Assembly (NCBI GenBank): GCA_005046945.1
Contig: SUSS01000024.1
Coordinates: 1-41,611, forward strand
Source: Tissierella creatinini
Lineage (GTDB): Bacteria > Bacillota > Clostridia > Tissierellales > Tissierellaceae
Length of the DNA stretch: 41,611 bases
Direction of reading: 5' to 3'
This document shows, one piece after another, positions 1-9,377 of this stretch (positions are counted from its first letter, which is position 1; each line of letters begins with the position of its first letter). A program made the translations under genes and the position numbers. Below the pieces are notes generated by a model. That model did no database searches. It was not told the DNA's origin and saw only the letters and a program-made list of their open reading frames with translations.

Positions 1-400
1 CTACTATCTTTGGTACCCCTACCTGTCTTGATAATAATATATGCTCTCTTGTTTGCGGCATTGGACCGTCAGCTGCTGATACTACTAGGATTGCTCCGTC
101 CATTTGTGCTGCTCCTGTGATCATGTTCTTTACATAGTCAGCATGGCCTGGGCAGTCTACGTGTGCGTAGTGACGATTTGCTGTTTCATATTCTACGTGA
201 GATGTGGATATTGTAATTCCTCTTTCTCTTTCTTCAGGTGCCTTATCTATGTGTGCATAGTCTATAAATTCACCTGTTCCAAACCTCTTGTTTAGCACGA
301 ATGTAATTGCAGCTGTTAAAGTTGTCTTTCCATGGTCTACGTGACCTATTGTTCCAATGTTTACGTGTGGTTTGCTTCTATCAAATTTTTGTTTTGCCAT
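1..400 (-). CDS. tuf: Elongation factor Tu, N-terminal part (runs off the window)
   Basis: EF-Tu carries aminoacyl-tRNA to the ribosomal A site as a GTP complex. The minus strand translates from an ATG at 398-400 as [20 protein letters not shown] and continues through the P-loop GHVDHGKT, the switch I stretch ERERGITIS, the G3 motif DCPGH and the [13 protein letters not shown] segment, all classic EF-Tu. About 133 codons are present; the rest lies beyond base 1. A strong AAGGAGGAG ribosome binding site lies 6 nt upstream. The gene follows tRNA-Thr and probably shares its promoter, an arrangement common in Clostridia, where rpmG, secE and nusG often come next (not visible here). Confidence 0.98.
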   Translation of the reverse strand, partial: MAKQKFDRSKPHVNIGTIGHVDHGKTTLTAAITFVLNKRFGTGEFIDYAHIDKAPEERERGITISTSHVEYETANRHYAHVDCPGHADYVKNMITGAAQMDGAILVVSAADGPMPQTREHILLSRQVGVPKIV

Positions 401-468
401 TGTTTTCTCCTCCTTAAGATTTTCTCCTTAGCAAACAGTGCCGGGTGTTTCATTATGCAAATCTAATA

Positions 469-544
<76 letters not shown>

Positions 545-570
545 ATACATAAGTAAGCTTACAATAGATT

Positions 571-599
571 ATTTTACTATTAATAACTCCCTATGTCAA
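571..599 (-). promoter_or_regulatory. Sigma-A type promoter for tRNA-Thr and tuf
   Basis: On the minus strand TTGACA (594-599) and TAAAAT (571-576) are separated by exactly 17 nt. The -35 box sits just after the sigH stop codon, and transcription would start about 20 nt before the tRNA 5' end. This is a sequence match only; no start site has been mapped. Confidence 0.7.
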
Positions 600-606
600 T
601 AACCTA

Positions 607-1245
607 CTATGATTTTTTGCTCAAATATCTTTCTAACTTTCTTTTTACTCTTTGTAATGCATTATCAATACTCTTAACATCCCTGTTAAGAGCTACAGAA
701 ATCTCTTGATAGGTCCTACCTTCAAGATAGGACATTAGAACTTCAAGTTCTAGCCCACTTAATACTTCTCCTATTTTTGTTTCAATAATATCTAAATCTT
801 CCCTTCCTATGAAGAGTTCCATCGGATCCATATTCTTTTCTTCGGGAATAACATCCTCAAGAGTCCTTTCAGATTCTTCATAGACCGGTTTATTAAGTGA
901 AACATAAAAATTCAAAGGCATATGTTTCTGCCTAGTTGCCGATTTAATCGCAGTGATTATTTGTCTGGTTATACAAATTTCAGCAAAGGATCTAAATGAA
1001 GCAAGCTTTTTTCTATCATAATCTCTGATAGCTTTATAAAGACCAATCATTCCTTCCTGAATAATATCGTCCTTGTCAGCACCAACAATAAAATATGTCC
1101 TTACCTTCGAACGCACAAAATTCTTATATTTGTAGAGTATAAATTCTAGGGCTTGGGAATTATCAGTATTTGCAAGTTCAACTATATCCTCATCATCCAT
1201 TGTATTAAAGCTAATCAAATCAAAATTGTCATAGGACCTGTACAC
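607..1245 (-). CDS. sigH: RNA polymerase sigma factor SigH (sigma-30, Spo0H)
   Basis: Alternative sigma factor of the transition state and early sporulation in Firmicutes. The 212-residue product matches SigH along its length. Sigma region 2 includes DDIIQEGMIGLYKAIRDYD and the ITRQIITAIKSATRQKH recognition stretch. Region 4 has LEGRTYQEISVALNR followed by VKSIDNALQRVKRKLE, the helix-turn-helix. The start is a GTG preceded by a GGGGGGAAG ribosome binding site; the length agrees with the roughly 218-residue B. subtilis protein. It follows rae1, as in Bacillus, but has its own strong promoter and a structured leader. Its presence suggests, but does not prove, a spore-forming ancestry. Confidence 0.96.
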   Translation of the reverse strand: MYRSYDNFDLISFNTMDDEDIVELANTDNSQALEFILYKYKNFVRSKVRTYFIVGADKDDIIQEGMIGLYKAIRDYDRKKLASFRSFAEICITRQIITAIKSATRQKHMPLNFYVSLNKPVYEESERTLEDVIPEEKNMDPMELFIGREDLDIIETKIGEVLSGLELEVLMSYLEGRTYQEISVALNRDVKSIDNALQRVKRKLERYLSKKS

Positions 1246-1260
1246 TTTCTTCCCCCCAAG

Positions 1261-1369
1261 AAATTACTACACTCCATCGCAATGGGTCATTAGACTCATT
1301 TAAATAGCAGAGGTAATTTCATACAAATTACTTCACACCATTAAAACGGGTCCTAGACCCATTATAATT
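1261..1369 (-). repeat. Two diverged direct repeats with hairpins in the sigH leader
   Basis: The segments 1261-1305 and 1325-1369 are diverged copies of one another, 64 nt apart. Each reads AAATTACT-CAC-CCAT, then AA-GGGTC, AGAC and ATT on the plus strand. In each copy the GGGTC...GAC(T/C)C part forms a short hairpin; the copy at 1343-1362 pairs eight base pairs including a G-U. Between them lies GAGGTAAT/ATTACTTC, another hairpin. Part of the unit recurs at 12704-12750. The elements fall inside the predicted sigH 5' untranslated region. It could be a small dispersed hairpin repeat or a regulatory leader; no match to a named family is claimed. Confidence 0.65.
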
Positions 1370-1389
1370 AAAAGATTTTTTCAAGTCAA
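1361..1389 (-). promoter_or_regulatory. Sigma-A type promoter of sigH
   Basis: Minus-strand TTGACT (1384-1389) and TATAAT (1361-1366) with a 17-nt spacer. The -35 overlaps the stop codon of rae1 (1386-1388). The predicted start, near 1354, gives a leader of about 110 nt containing the hairpin repeats. SigH can therefore be expressed independently of the upstream operon. Confidence 0.72.
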
Positions 1390-1916
1390 GATTTATCCCC
1401 AGATTTACCCCAGTGTTTCAATTTAGATATGATATCCTCATCAAGTCTTCCAATTTGCATATTGTTTTTATTGTTGGCAATCTTTCGTTTTCTTTTTATC
1501 ATGTTTCTTGAATTCTCTACTTCCACTTCTAGTTCCCTAGCCGAAATTCTAGTTCCTCCACGAGAAAGAACTATTTGCTGTTCCATCCAGTCTGATGTAG
1601 CTACTCTAACCCTCTTAATCCTTCCAATTTCATCAAGAGTTCTTTCTATGAAATTATCTGCCGTTTCCTTTTCCCTAGTATAAACTACATGCAAGCCCTT
1701 ATAAGTCTCCTCTGTTCCCATATTTCCCTTTACTAAATGGGCATCGAATACAACTATAATTATTATATCCGAATAATGGTGATACTCCGAAAGTATTTCC
1801 AATAAGAGGTTTCTTGCAGCCTCTAAACTTTCTTGAGATTTCAAGATTTCCCAGGAGTTAATTATATTATACCCATCTACAAACAAATACTCCTTTAGTT
1901 TACCTTTCTCCTTCAT
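1386..1916 (-). CDS. rae1: NYN/PIN-like endoribonuclease Rae1 (YacP family)
   Basis: YacP/Rae1 of B. subtilis is a ribosome-associated endonuclease that cuts certain mRNAs in the A site. The 176-residue protein starts with the NYN-fold signature LFVDGYNIINSW (D14, N17), followed by IVVFDAH (D58), the ETADNFIE stretch (D87) and VATSDW (D109), the set of acidic residues expected for metal-dependent cleavage. The tail is rich in Lys/Asn/Arg (residues 140-155), suiting RNA or ribosome binding. Its start overlaps the end of rlmB by 17 nt, indicating translational coupling. Position between rlmB and sigH matches B. subtilis. Confidence 0.92.
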   Translation of the reverse strand: MKEKGKLKEYLFVDGYNIINSWEILKSQESLEAARNLLLEILSEYHHYSDIIIIVVFDAHLVKGNMGTEETYKGLHVVYTREKETADNFIERTLDEIGRIKRVRVATSDWMEQQIVLSRGGTRISARELEVEVENSRNMIKRKRKIANNKNNMQIGRLDEDIISKLKHWGKSGDKS

Positions 1917-2646
1917 ATCCCTGTCTTAAAACCTCATATATCAAGATGGAAGCAGCTGCAGAAGCATTGAGAGAGCTTATCTTGCCAAGCATTGGTATCT
2001 TAACTAGGACGTCACACTTTTCCTTGACAAGTCTTGAAATCCCTTTACCTTCGTTTCCTATTACTAAACCCACAGCTCCTGTCATGGATGTGTTGAAATG
2101 ATAACTTTCACCATCCATATCAGCACCATATATCCATAACCCCTTCTCTTTAAGGTCTTCTATGGCATTAGAAATATTGTTTACACTAGCAATCAACATG
2201 TGCTCAACAGCACCAGCCGAAGCCTTATATACCGTCTGATTTACCATGGCAGATCTTCTCTTTGGTATAATAACCCCATGGACGCCAGCACATTCAGCAG
2301 TCCTAATAATAGCCCCTAGGTTGTGAGTATCTTCAATTCCATCTAACAACACTACGAAAGGCTTCTGATTCAGGCTTTGAGCTTTTTTTACTATATCATC
2401 TATAGAAGCATACTCAAATCCTGTAACAAGAGCAGCTACACCTTGATGGGCATTCCCCTCAGCCATAGAATCAAGTTTCTTTTTATCTACCTCTTGAATT
2501 ATAACATTCTTATCCTTAGCCATGGCGATTATCTTATTAATCGAGCCCTTTAAGTCTCCCTTTAAAACATATAGTTTATCTATATGTCGGTCAGAATTTA
2601 GAAGTTCCATAACCGGATTCCTACCTACTACATATTGATCTTCCAT
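1900..2646 (-). CDS. rlmB: 23S rRNA (guanosine-2'-O-)-methyltransferase RlmB (TrmH/SpoU family)
   Basis: SpoU-family enzyme; RlmB methylates the 2'-O of G2251 in the 23S P-loop using SAM. The N-terminal substrate-binding domain starts YVVGRNPVMELL. The C-terminal knotted domain carries DGIEDTHNLGAIIRTAE (motif 1), LVIGNEGKGIS (motif 2, near residue 200) and IPMLGKISSLNASAAASILIYE (motif 3). I choose the ATG at 2646, giving 248 residues, because GAGGAG lies 7 nt upstream; a TTG five codons earlier (2661) lacks support. It follows thyX closely and overlaps rae1. Confidence 0.94.
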   Translation of the reverse strand: MEDQYVVGRNPVMELLNSDRHIDKLYVLKGDLKGSINKIIAMAKDKNVIIQEVDKKKLDSMAEGNAHQGVAALVTGFEYASIDDIVKKAQSLNQKPFVVLLDGIEDTHNLGAIIRTAECAGVHGVIIPKRRSAMVNQTVYKASAGAVEHMLIASVNNISNAIEDLKEKGLWIYGADMDGESYHFNTSMTGAVGLVIGNEGKGISRLVKEKCDVLVKIPMLGKISSLNASAAASILIYEVLRQGYEGER

Positions 2647-2662
2647 ATTTATTCTCCTCAAT

Positions 2663-3433
2663 TCACCATTCTCTAATATTCTTGAATTTCTCCCTAACTT
2701 CTACTATCTTTCCGCATGTCATACTACCTTCAGGACAAGCCCCTCTCACACATCCCGGGCCAGCATTCTTAAATAATATTGGATAAGCCTTATTAACTTC
2801 CCTTAGCATTTGTATTGCAAGTTCTCTAATTTCCCATTGAGCTCTATTGCAGCATCTTAAAGAAAAGAAGTTTAAGAGAGATCTAGTATTCATTGTAAAG
2901 ACTATCTTAGTTTCACAAGCATTAGGAAAAATATATCTTGCATCCTCAATGGCTTCCTTCTCAGCCTTTTGTCTAGCTACTTTGTCATCTAACCCATCTC
3001 TTATATATTTATTATAATGGTCATTATAAAGAAGAGTGGAAATTTCATTATAATACTTTTGGTCCTCTTCCATTGCCTTTATGAATAATTCCTTGGCCTT
3101 AGAATTGTTGTCAATATTAGGGGGGAGTATATATTCAAACTGCTTAAGCCTTACGTATCTCTGGCTTTGCTGTGAGTAACTGGCAATTCTATGCCTTACT
3201 AGTTGATGTGTTAAGGTTCTTGATACACCCTCTACTCCAAAGGTGAAGGTCACATGTTCTATTGGACTCTCATGTCCCATATCCATTAGAAGGTTTAAAA
3301 ATGAAGTGACCTTATCATCGGTTAAATTTTCTTCGATCTGCCCAATACCAACCGGCGAATAGCAAAGCTTTGCTGCAGCCGCTATGAGTTTCTCTCCTTC
3401 TGGAGTATACCTTAACAGTTGAACCTTTAACAT
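2663..3433 (-). CDS. thyX: Flavin-dependent thymidylate synthase ThyX
   Basis: ThyX makes dTMP from dUMP using methylenetetrahydrofolate, FAD and NADPH, replacing ThyA. The 256-residue protein has the ThyX signature [14 protein letters not shown] (residues 80-93), matching RHRxxSxxxxSxR, the flavin and dUMP binding stretch. Upstream is [11 protein letters not shown], and later [26 protein letters not shown], also conserved. It sits inside the operon between mrnC and rlmB, a location seen in many Clostridia but not Bacillus. No thyA is visible in the window. Confidence 0.97.
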   Translation of the reverse strand: MLKVQLLRYTPEGEKLIAAAAKLCYSPVGIGQIEENLTDDKVTSFLNLLMDMGHESPIEHVTFTFGVEGVSRTLTHQLVRHRIASYSQQSQRYVRLKQFEYILPPNIDNNSKAKELFIKAMEEDQKYYNEISTLLYNDHYNKYIRDGLDDKVARQKAEKEAIEDARYIFPNACETKIVFTMNTRSLLNFFSLRCCNRAQWEIRELAIQMLREVNKAYPILFKNAGPGCVRGACPEGSMTCGKIVEVREKFKNIREW

Positions 3434-3446
3434 ATTATCCCCACTT

Positions 3447-3863
3447 TCATATTTCTAATTTTAAGATATAATCAAAAACTTCCATCAATCTATCATCTTG
3501 ATTTGTAAGATATAAATATCCTAAAAGGCATTCAAATCCAGTAGCATATTTATAATCCATTAAATCTGCATTTTTCGGCGAAGAATTGACTTTGGCATTT
3601 CTGCCTTTCTTAACATAATATCTCTCATTTTCAGTAAGAAACGGTTCTAACTCATGTACAATCTTAGATTGACCTTCGGCCTTTACAAATTTCTTAGCAG
3701 TTCTATGAAGATGATTTACCTTAAGGTCCTTTTTTAATATGCTCGTCCTTATTAAAAGTTCATATACTGCATCCCCAACATATGCAAGCTGTAAGGGAGA
3801 GAGCATCATAATGTCCTCTCCAGTAATCTCTTTATTGACTTCTCTGAAAATATTATTATTCAT
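3447..3863 (-). CDS. mrnC: Mini-ribonuclease III
   Basis: Mini-III is an RNase III catalytic domain without the double-stranded-RNA-binding domain; in B. subtilis it matures 23S rRNA ends. The 138-residue protein has [18 protein letters not shown] (the family signature with catalytic D31), then [19 protein letters not shown] and KRGRNAK-like [27 protein letters not shown], giving the second acidic site. Length is normal. Its ATG lies 1 nt after the cysS stop codon (TAA to ATG), so coupling is likely. The order cysS-mrnC is the same as in Bacillus. Confidence 0.95.
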   Translation of the reverse strand: MNNNIFREVNKEITGEDIMMLSPLQLAYVGDAVYELLIRTSILKKDLKVNHLHRTAKKFVKAEGQSKIVHELEPFLTENERYYVKKGRNAKVNSSPKNADLMDYKYATGFECLLGYLYLTNQDDRLMEVFDYILKLEI

Positions 3864-3864
3864 C

Positions 3865-5262
3865 TTATATCCTTTTCCACTTCACACCATCAGCAGTATC
3901 TTCTAGGATTATACCCTGTTCTTTTAATCTATCTCTAATTTCATCTGAAAGCTTATAATCCTTATTTTTTCTAGCTTCTGTTCTCTTATCAATTAGTTCT
4001 AGAATTTCATCTTCTAATATCTCATCTTTTTTAGTAAGAATTCCCAAAATCTTAGATAACTCCATCAATAGCTTGTAGCTATATTGGATAAGTTTTTTAG
4101 ATGATGATTCATATAAATTGGTATTAGTATACTTAATCAATTCAAAAATAGATGTAATAGCATCAGCAGTATTCAAATCATCTTCCATGCTCTTTATAAA
4201 CTCATCCTTAAACTTATCTACTTCCATAAACATCTTTTCTTCTTCTTTGCTTAATTCTCTATCTTCCGTCTTACCCAGCAGATATTCTAGCTGTTTTTTA
4301 CCATTATAAAGTCTTTCAAGTCCATTCTTTGTTTGATCCATTACATCTCTGCTAAAATTAATAGGCGATCTGTAATGAGCTGATAACAGAAAAAATCTAA
4401 GCACTTCCAGGTCATATTCCTTTGTTACATCCTTCACAGTAAAGAAGTTCCCTAGAGATTTGGACATCTTCTGATTATCCACAGTTATCATGCCATTGTG
4501 AAGCCAGTAGTTTGCAAATGGTTTTTCATTAAGGGTTTCCGACTGAGCTATTTCATTTTCATGGTGTGGAAACTGAAGATCCTCTCCCCCTGAGTGAATA
4601 TCTATAGTATCTCCCAATATATCCTTAGCCATAACAGAGCATTCTATGTGCCATCCTGGTCTTCCTTTTCCCCACGGACTATCCCAAGAAGGTTCACCCT
4701 CCTTTTCCTTCTTCCACAAGGCAAAATCCATAGGATTTTCTTTTTCATCACTAACATCAACCCTAGCTCCACTTATTAAATCATCTATATTCTTCTTAGA
4801 AAGCTTCCCATAATCCTTTGCTTTTTCAATTCTAAAATAAACATTTCCATCCACATTGTAAGCAGCATCTTTCTTGATTAGTCCATGGATAAACTCTATA
4901 ATCTGGCTAATATGATCTGTAGCCTTAGGATTTATGGTACTATAATCATATAGATTTAGACCTTTTGCATCCTCCATAAATGCTTCTATATACCTTTCCG
5001 TAATGTTTTTTACAGTAGTATTCTCCTCATTAGCCTTGTTTATTATTTTGTCATCAATATCTGTAAAATTGACAACAAATTTTACATCATATCCCTTATA
5101 AATAAGAAATCTTCTTAAGGTATCAAAAACCACAAGTGGCCTTGCATTTCCAACATGTATATAGTTATATACAGTAGGTCCACAATTATACATATTGACT
5201 TTTCCTTTTTCAACAGGTATAAACTCTTCCTTAGATCTGGTTAAAGAATTATAAAGTTTCAT
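3865..5262 (-). CDS. cysS: Cysteinyl-tRNA synthetase
   Basis: Class I synthetase charging tRNA-Cys in the cytoplasm. MYNCGPTVYNYIHVGNARP carries the zinc-ligand cysteine (C27) and the HIGH-equivalent HVGN. WHIECSVMA, HSGGEDLQFPHHENEIAQSE are the other zinc-site and active-site stretches, and KMSKSLGN is the KMSKS loop. The DALR-type anticodon region and the C-terminal EARKNKDYKLSDEIRDRLKEQGIILEDT are intact. I use ATG at 5262 (465 residues), since GGGAAGGGG lies just upstream; an in-frame TTG at 5283 is less convincing. No cysE separates it from gltX, unlike B. subtilis. Confidence 0.96.
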   Translation of the reverse strand: MKLYNSLTRSKEEFIPVEKGKVNMYNCGPTVYNYIHVGNARPLVVFDTLRRFLIYKGYDVKFVVNFTDIDDKIINKANEENTTVKNITERYIEAFMEDAKGLNLYDYSTINPKATDHISQIIEFIHGLIKKDAAYNVDGNVYFRIEKAKDYGKLSKKNIDDLISGARVDVSDEKENPMDFALWKKEKEGEPSWDSPWGKGRPGWHIECSVMAKDILGDTIDIHSGGEDLQFPHHENEIAQSETLNEKPFANYWLHNGMITVDNQKMSKSLGNFFTVKDVTKEYDLEVLRFFLLSAHYRSPINFSRDVMDQTKNGLERLYNGKKQLEYLLGKTEDRELSKEEEKMFMEVDKFKDEFIKSMEDDLNTADAITSIFELIKYTNTNLYESSSKKLIQYSYKLLMELSKILGILTKKDEILEDEILELIDKRTEARKNKDYKLSDEIRDRLKEQGIILEDTADGVKWKRI

Positions 5263-5308
5263 AACTAGCCCCTTCCCTGACAATATTTAAAGGCAATCTT
5301 TCAATAGC

Positions 5309-6787
5309 CTAAAGGTCGTTTAACACCTTATTAACCCTCTTGATTATTTTATCCTTACCAAGAAGATAAAGTATATTCACCATTTCTGGCCCATGCTCAC
5401 TACCACTAATTGCAACTCTTGTGGGCATAAATAAGTTTTTCCCCTTAATCCCGGTAGATTTTTGAACCGTCTTCATAAAGGTCTTTGCATATTCCATATC
5501 AATTTCTTCAACATTCTTAAGTTCTTCAAGTAGGCCATTAAGAAGTTCAGGAACCTGTTCACCCTTAAGAAGGTTCTTGGCTCCTTCTTCAACTATTTCA
5601 AGTTCATCATCAAAAATGAACTTAACCTTTTCTACAACTTCCATTACAGTAGACAGACTTTCCTTAACTGTATCAACTAAAACTTGCAACCATTCATAAT
5701 TGTTTTCGGCAAATTCTTGGTCGATATACCCAGCTTCTATTAGATATGGAATGGCAAGGTCAGTAATCCTCTCTACTGATGATGATCTGATATAGTGTCC
5801 ATTTACCCAATCTAGCTTATCCTTATCAAAAATTCCTCCTGTCTTAGATACCCTTTCAAATGTAAACTTCTCAACCATTTCCTCCATAGTTAGAATCTCT
5901 TCGTTATCATCAGGACTCCATCCTACTAAGGCTAAATAGTTTACCATCCCTTCCGGAAGATAACCCTTCAATCTAAAATCATCAACAGATACGTCGCCTT
6001 GACGCTTGGAAAGTTTCTTTCTATCTTTGTTCAATACTGTTGGAAGATGAACATACTCCGGTTTTTCCCAACCAAAAGCATCATATAGATAAATATGCTT
6101 AGGTGTTGACGGAAGCCACTCTTCTCCTCTTACTATATGGGTAATCTTCATTAGATGGTCATCCACTACTACTGCCATATGGTATGTTGGAAACCCATCA
6201 GATTTTAAAAGGACTTGATCATCTATGTCCTTTGTATTGATTACAATATCCCCTCTAACTAAATCATGGAATTTAATATCAAGATCATGAGGAAGTTTTA
6301 ACCTTACAACGTGTTCTTCTCCTGCTGCAACTCTCTTTTTCGCTTCTTCTAAAGAGATGTTTTTACAAAATCCATCGTATTTAGGGACTAATCCCTTTAT
6401 CTTCTGCTCATCCCTCAAGTGATCTAATCTATCCTTAGAGCAGAAACAGTAATAAGCATGACCCTTCTCGATTAGTTCATCAACATATTTCTTATATATA
6501 TCAAGTCTCTGAGATTGAATATAAGGTCCATATTCTCCCTTTTGTACAATCTGATGATTCTCAACGAAAACTCCTTCATCATATTCTACTCCAGCCCATT
6601 CTAAGGATTTTATAAGATTTTCAATAGCATCTTCAACCAATCTAGTTTGGTCTGTATCTTCAATTCTCAATATAAATTTACCCTTGTTATTCCTAGCAAA
6701 AAAATAGTTATACAATGCAGTTCTAAGTCCACCTATATGCAAATATCCCGTAGGACTTGGTGCAAACCTAACTCTAACTTCGCTCAT
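5309..6787 (-). CDS. gltX: Glutamyl-tRNA synthetase
   Basis: Class I synthetase for tRNA-Glu; in many Firmicutes it also charges tRNA-Gln, with the amidotransferase GatCAB correcting the product, but specificity cannot be read here. The N-terminus [24 protein letters not shown] contains the HIGH motif, [10 protein letters not shown] follows, and [11 protein letters not shown] is the KMSKS loop. The C-terminal helical anticodon-binding domain ends in the usual place (492 residues). The start is the ATG at 6787 with GGAGGTG 6 nt upstream; the longer TTG start at 6823 is not supported. It lies 99 nt downstream of proS and is probably cotranscribed. Confidence 0.96.
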   Translation of the reverse strand: MSEVRVRFAPSPTGYLHIGGLRTALYNYFFARNNKGKFILRIEDTDQTRLVEDAIENLIKSLEWAGVEYDEGVFVENHQIVQKGEYGPYIQSQRLDIYKKYVDELIEKGHAYYCFCSKDRLDHLRDEQKIKGLVPKYDGFCKNISLEEAKKRVAAGEEHVVRLKLPHDLDIKFHDLVRGDIVINTKDIDDQVLLKSDGFPTYHMAVVVDDHLMKITHIVRGEEWLPSTPKHIYLYDAFGWEKPEYVHLPTVLNKDRKKLSKRQGDVSVDDFRLKGYLPEGMVNYLALVGWSPDDNEEILTMEEMVEKFTFERVSKTGGIFDKDKLDWVNGHYIRSSSVERITDLAIPYLIEAGYIDQEFAENNYEWLQVLVDTVKESLSTVMEVVEKVKFIFDDELEIVEEGAKNLLKGEQVPELLNGLLEELKNVEEIDMEYAKTFMKTVQKSTGIKGKNLFMPTRVAISGSEHGPEMVNILYLLGKDKIIKRVNKVLNDL

Positions 6788-6886
6788 TACAACACCTCCG
6801 TTTTTACTTTTCTTAAGTAACAAAATCCTATAAATAGGATATATGTCTTATTATATAACAACTTATTTTAATTGTGAATCGGTCCT

Positions 6887-8611
6887 CTATCTCAGTCCCT
6901 CTTTTACGAACTCATTCAATATTAATTTAGCTACAGTATCTGCATTTACTTCAGACTTATCATCTGATGTTCTTAGAGAGTATTCCACAATATTCTCTCC
7001 TGCCATTTTACCTACAGTAACTCTAATAGGAATTCCTATAAGATCCCTATCGTTGAATTTAACTCCAACTCTTTCATTTCTATCGTCTAATAGAACTTCA
7101 TACCCAAGACCTAATAATTCATTATAAAGCTTATCACCTAGAGCTAATTGTTCTTCATTCTTAGTGTTGACAATTGTTATGATAATTTGATATGGAGCTA
7201 CAACAAGGGGCCAAATAATACCCTTATCATCATGATACTGCTCAACTATAGCAGCAACGCTCCTTGTAACACCAATTCCATAGCTTCCCATTACAAAAAA
7301 TTTTTCCTTGCCATTTTCATCAAGGAATCTGGCTCCTATGCTCTCGCTATATTTGGTACCTAATTGGAATATGTTCCCTACCTCTATTCCTCGGTCCATT
7401 CTCAAAGTTTCTCCACATTGAGGACATTTATCTCCCTCTTCAATTAAAAGAAGGTCTTCTACTATTTCACCTGTAAAATCTCTTCCGTAATTTACATTCT
7501 TAATGTGGTAATCCGTTTCATTGCCACCCACTACTATATTTTTCATCTTAGTAATTCTCGAATCCACTAACAATCTTGCTTCCTTAGAAATCCCAACAGG
7601 CCCAGTAAAGCCCTTATTAGCTCCGGATAGTCTCTTGATTACTTCTTCATCTGCAAGCTCAAGTTCAAATCCCCCAACTTTTAGATAATTTGCAAGTTTA
7701 ACTTCATTTAACTCTCTATCCCCAGGAATTACAGCCAAAATAGGTTTACCTGCTGCCATATATACTAATGCTTTCCCCAACTTACTACTTTTTTCCATTC
7801 CCAAGAAGTTTTTCAAATCCTCAATTGTTTTTATATCAGGGGTTAGAACTTTCTCCATCGCTAACTCTTCTTCGGCTTCGTCACCCACATTATATACAAC
7901 ATCGGCTTTCTCGTCAGTAGCTGCATAATCACAATGTTGGCAATATGCTACTAGGGCTTCTCCAACTTCACTCATTGCCATAAACTCATGGGATACCTTA
8001 CCCCCCATAGCACCAGTATCCCCTTGTACTACTTTATAGTTTAACTTCAAGCAATCAAACACCCTGTCATAAGCTTCCCACATTATATCATATGTCTTTA
8101 CTAAAGCCTCTTCATCTACATCGAAGCTATAAGCATCCTTCATTATAAACTCTCTGCCTCTCATAAGGCCAAATCTTGGCCTTTTTTCATCTCTATACTT
8201 TGTTTGAATCTGATATATATTTAGAGGCAGCTGTTTATAGGATTTTATCTCATCCTTTATTACAGATGTAAAGTACTCCTCGTGTGTTGGCCCAAGGCAG
8301 AATTCTCTTTCATTTCTATCCATCAGCCTCCACATCTCCGGGCCAAAGTCCTTCCATCTACCAGAAGCCTCCCAAAGCTCTCTTGGCTGAAGAGCAGAAA
8401 GCAAGAATTCCTGAGAACCAGCCGCATCCATTTCCTTACGAATGATTTCTTCAACCTTTCTTATAACCTTATAACCTAGAGGTAAATAAGTGTAAACTCC
8501 ACTGACAAGCTTTCTAATCATGCCAGCACGAAGTAGAAGTTGATGACTTGGAATCTCAGCTTCAGCTGGAATTTCTCTTAAAGTAGGCATATACATCTTT
8601 GACATTTTCAT
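6887..8611 (-). CDS. proS: Prolyl-tRNA synthetase (bacterial type with editing insertion)
   Basis: Class II synthetase charging tRNA-Pro. About 574 residues, the bacterial long form with the INS editing domain. The class II motifs are visible: motif 1 around [21 protein letters not shown], motif 2 around [27 protein letters not shown], and motif 3 [18 protein letters not shown]. The editing insertion spans roughly residues 230-400 ([27 protein letters not shown]). I choose the ATG at 8611, with GAGGAG 8 nt upstream; a GTG at 8620 is too close to it. Expression is controlled by a proline T-box leader upstream, which probably governs gltX and cysS too. Confidence 0.96.
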   Translation of the reverse strand: MKMSKMYMPTLREIPAEAEIPSHQLLLRAGMIRKLVSGVYTYLPLGYKVIRKVEEIIRKEMDAAGSQEFLLSALQPRELWEASGRWKDFGPEMWRLMDRNEREFCLGPTHEEYFTSVIKDEIKSYKQLPLNIYQIQTKYRDEKRPRFGLMRGREFIMKDAYSFDVDEEALVKTYDIMWEAYDRVFDCLKLNYKVVQGDTGAMGGKVSHEFMAMSEVGEALVAYCQHCDYAATDEKADVVYNVGDEAEEELAMEKVLTPDIKTIEDLKNFLGMEKSSKLGKALVYMAAGKPILAVIPGDRELNEVKLANYLKVGGFELELADEEVIKRLSGANKGFTGPVGISKEARLLVDSRITKMKNIVVGGNETDYHIKNVNYGRDFTGEIVEDLLLIEEGDKCPQCGETLRMDRGIEVGNIFQLGTKYSESIGARFLDENGKEKFFVMGSYGIGVTRSVAAIVEQYHDDKGIIWPLVVAPYQIIITIVNTKNEEQLALGDKLYNELLGLGYEVLLDDRNERVGVKFNDRDLIGIPIRVTVGKMAGENIVEYSLRTSDDKSEVNADTVAKLILNEFVKEGLR

Positions 8612-8620
8612 AAAAATCAC

Positions 8621-8860
8621 TCCTCACATAATAATAGCCTTTCGTCTCACTAAGAGACGAAAGGCTAATTTCCGCGGTACCACTCTAATAAACCATAGGT
8701 TCACTCATAAGCTATAACGTAGCAATCGTTTAAATGTACTTTATTCCAAATAAATGCTCCGGGACTGGTTCCTTAAAAAGCGGGTCAGAAGCCTTCCACC
8801 AAATAACTTCCTCTCTAAGACCATTATTAATTACTATTTCCCATCTAAGCTAATATTTAA
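8621..8860 (-). promoter_or_regulatory. T-box leader of proS (proline-specific)
   Basis: T-box RNAs bind uncharged tRNA and switch on the downstream synthetase gene. The minus strand shows the T-box sequence AGTGGTACCGCGGA (8671-8684), whose core pairs with the tRNA 3' end. Upstream are the stem I landmarks AGAGAG and GGTGGAAG, and a specifier loop GGAACCAGTCCCGG where CCA (8766-8768) is a proline codon. Downstream is a 13-bp hairpin, AGCCTTTCGTCTC paired with 8654-8666 across a 5-nt loop. Only a weak T tract (TATTATTATG) follows it, which is unusual for a terminator. The specifier assignment rests on alignment to the ileS leader by eye. Confidence 0.92.
8636..8666 (-). terminator. Terminator-like hairpin of the proS T-box
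   Basis: Perfect 13-bp stem (8636-8648 with 8654-8666) and a 5-nt loop lie between the T-box motif and the proS ribosome binding site. Its proximal arm would be displaced when the T-box motif forms the antiterminator. The U tract is poor and the SD follows within about a dozen bases, so control could act partly at translation. Confidence 0.6.
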
Positions 8861-8889
8861 ATCTTACTAAAAAGCTTATTTTTTGTCAA
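8861..8889 (-). promoter_or_regulatory. Sigma-A type promoter of the proS operon
   Basis: Minus-strand TTGACA (8884-8889), 17-nt spacer, TAAGAT (8861-8866). The -35 box overlaps the 3' end of ispF. The start would fall just upstream of stem I of the T-box, as expected. Confidence 0.75.
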
Positions 8890-9361
8890 TTACTTTCTTT
8901 AAAAGGCATACCGAAGTTGCAGCCATGCCTTCTTCTCTTCCTACAAATCCAAGTTTTTCGGTAGTTGTAGCCTTTACGCTTATATTCTCAACATCTGTAT
9001 AAAGAACATTGGAAATATTGGTCCTCATCTTATCTATAAAGGGTGCAAGCTTTGGCAATTGAGCCTCTATTGTTGCATCTATGTTTCCAATATCATAACC
9101 TTGATTCTTCATTATATTGTAGACTCTAGCTAATAGTACCATACTGTCTATATCCTTATAAGACATATCAGTATCGGGAAAGTGCTTACCAATATCTCCT
9201 AAGGCCAAAGCTCCTAAAATACTATCCATTATTGCATGTATTAACACATCAGCATCGGAATGCCCTAAAAGCCCTAATTTGTGCGGGATTTCCACCCCGC
9301 CTAGTATAAGCTTTCTATTCTCCACAAGTTGATGTACATCATATCCATGACCTATTCTCAT
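8876..9361 (-). CDS. ispF: 2-C-methyl-D-erythritol 2,4-cyclodiphosphate synthase
   Basis: Fifth step of the methylerythritol phosphate isoprenoid pathway: forms the cyclic diphosphate with release of CMP. The 161-residue protein starts [12 protein letters not shown] with the metal-binding D8xH10, then [36 protein letters not shown], the family hallmark, and [21 protein letters not shown]. The start chosen is the ATG at 9361, with GGAG 6 nt upstream; a longer reading frame overlapping ispD extends to 9436 but is not needed. The stop lies at the -35 box of the proS promoter. Confidence 0.96.
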   Translation of the reverse strand: MRIGHGYDVHQLVENRKLILGGVEIPHKLGLLGHSDADVLIHAIMDSILGALALGDIGKHFPDTDMSYKDIDSMVLLARVYNIMKNQGYDIGNIDATIEAQLPKLAPFIDKMRTNISNVLYTDVENISVKATTTEKLGFVGREEGMAATSVCLLKKVIDKK

Positions 9362-9377
9362 ACTAATCTCCATATAA

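Noticed and set aside
104-295. A short plus-strand open frame within tuf
   Set aside because: It is antisense to an unmistakable EF-Tu sequence, has no ribosome binding site and no recognisable domain.
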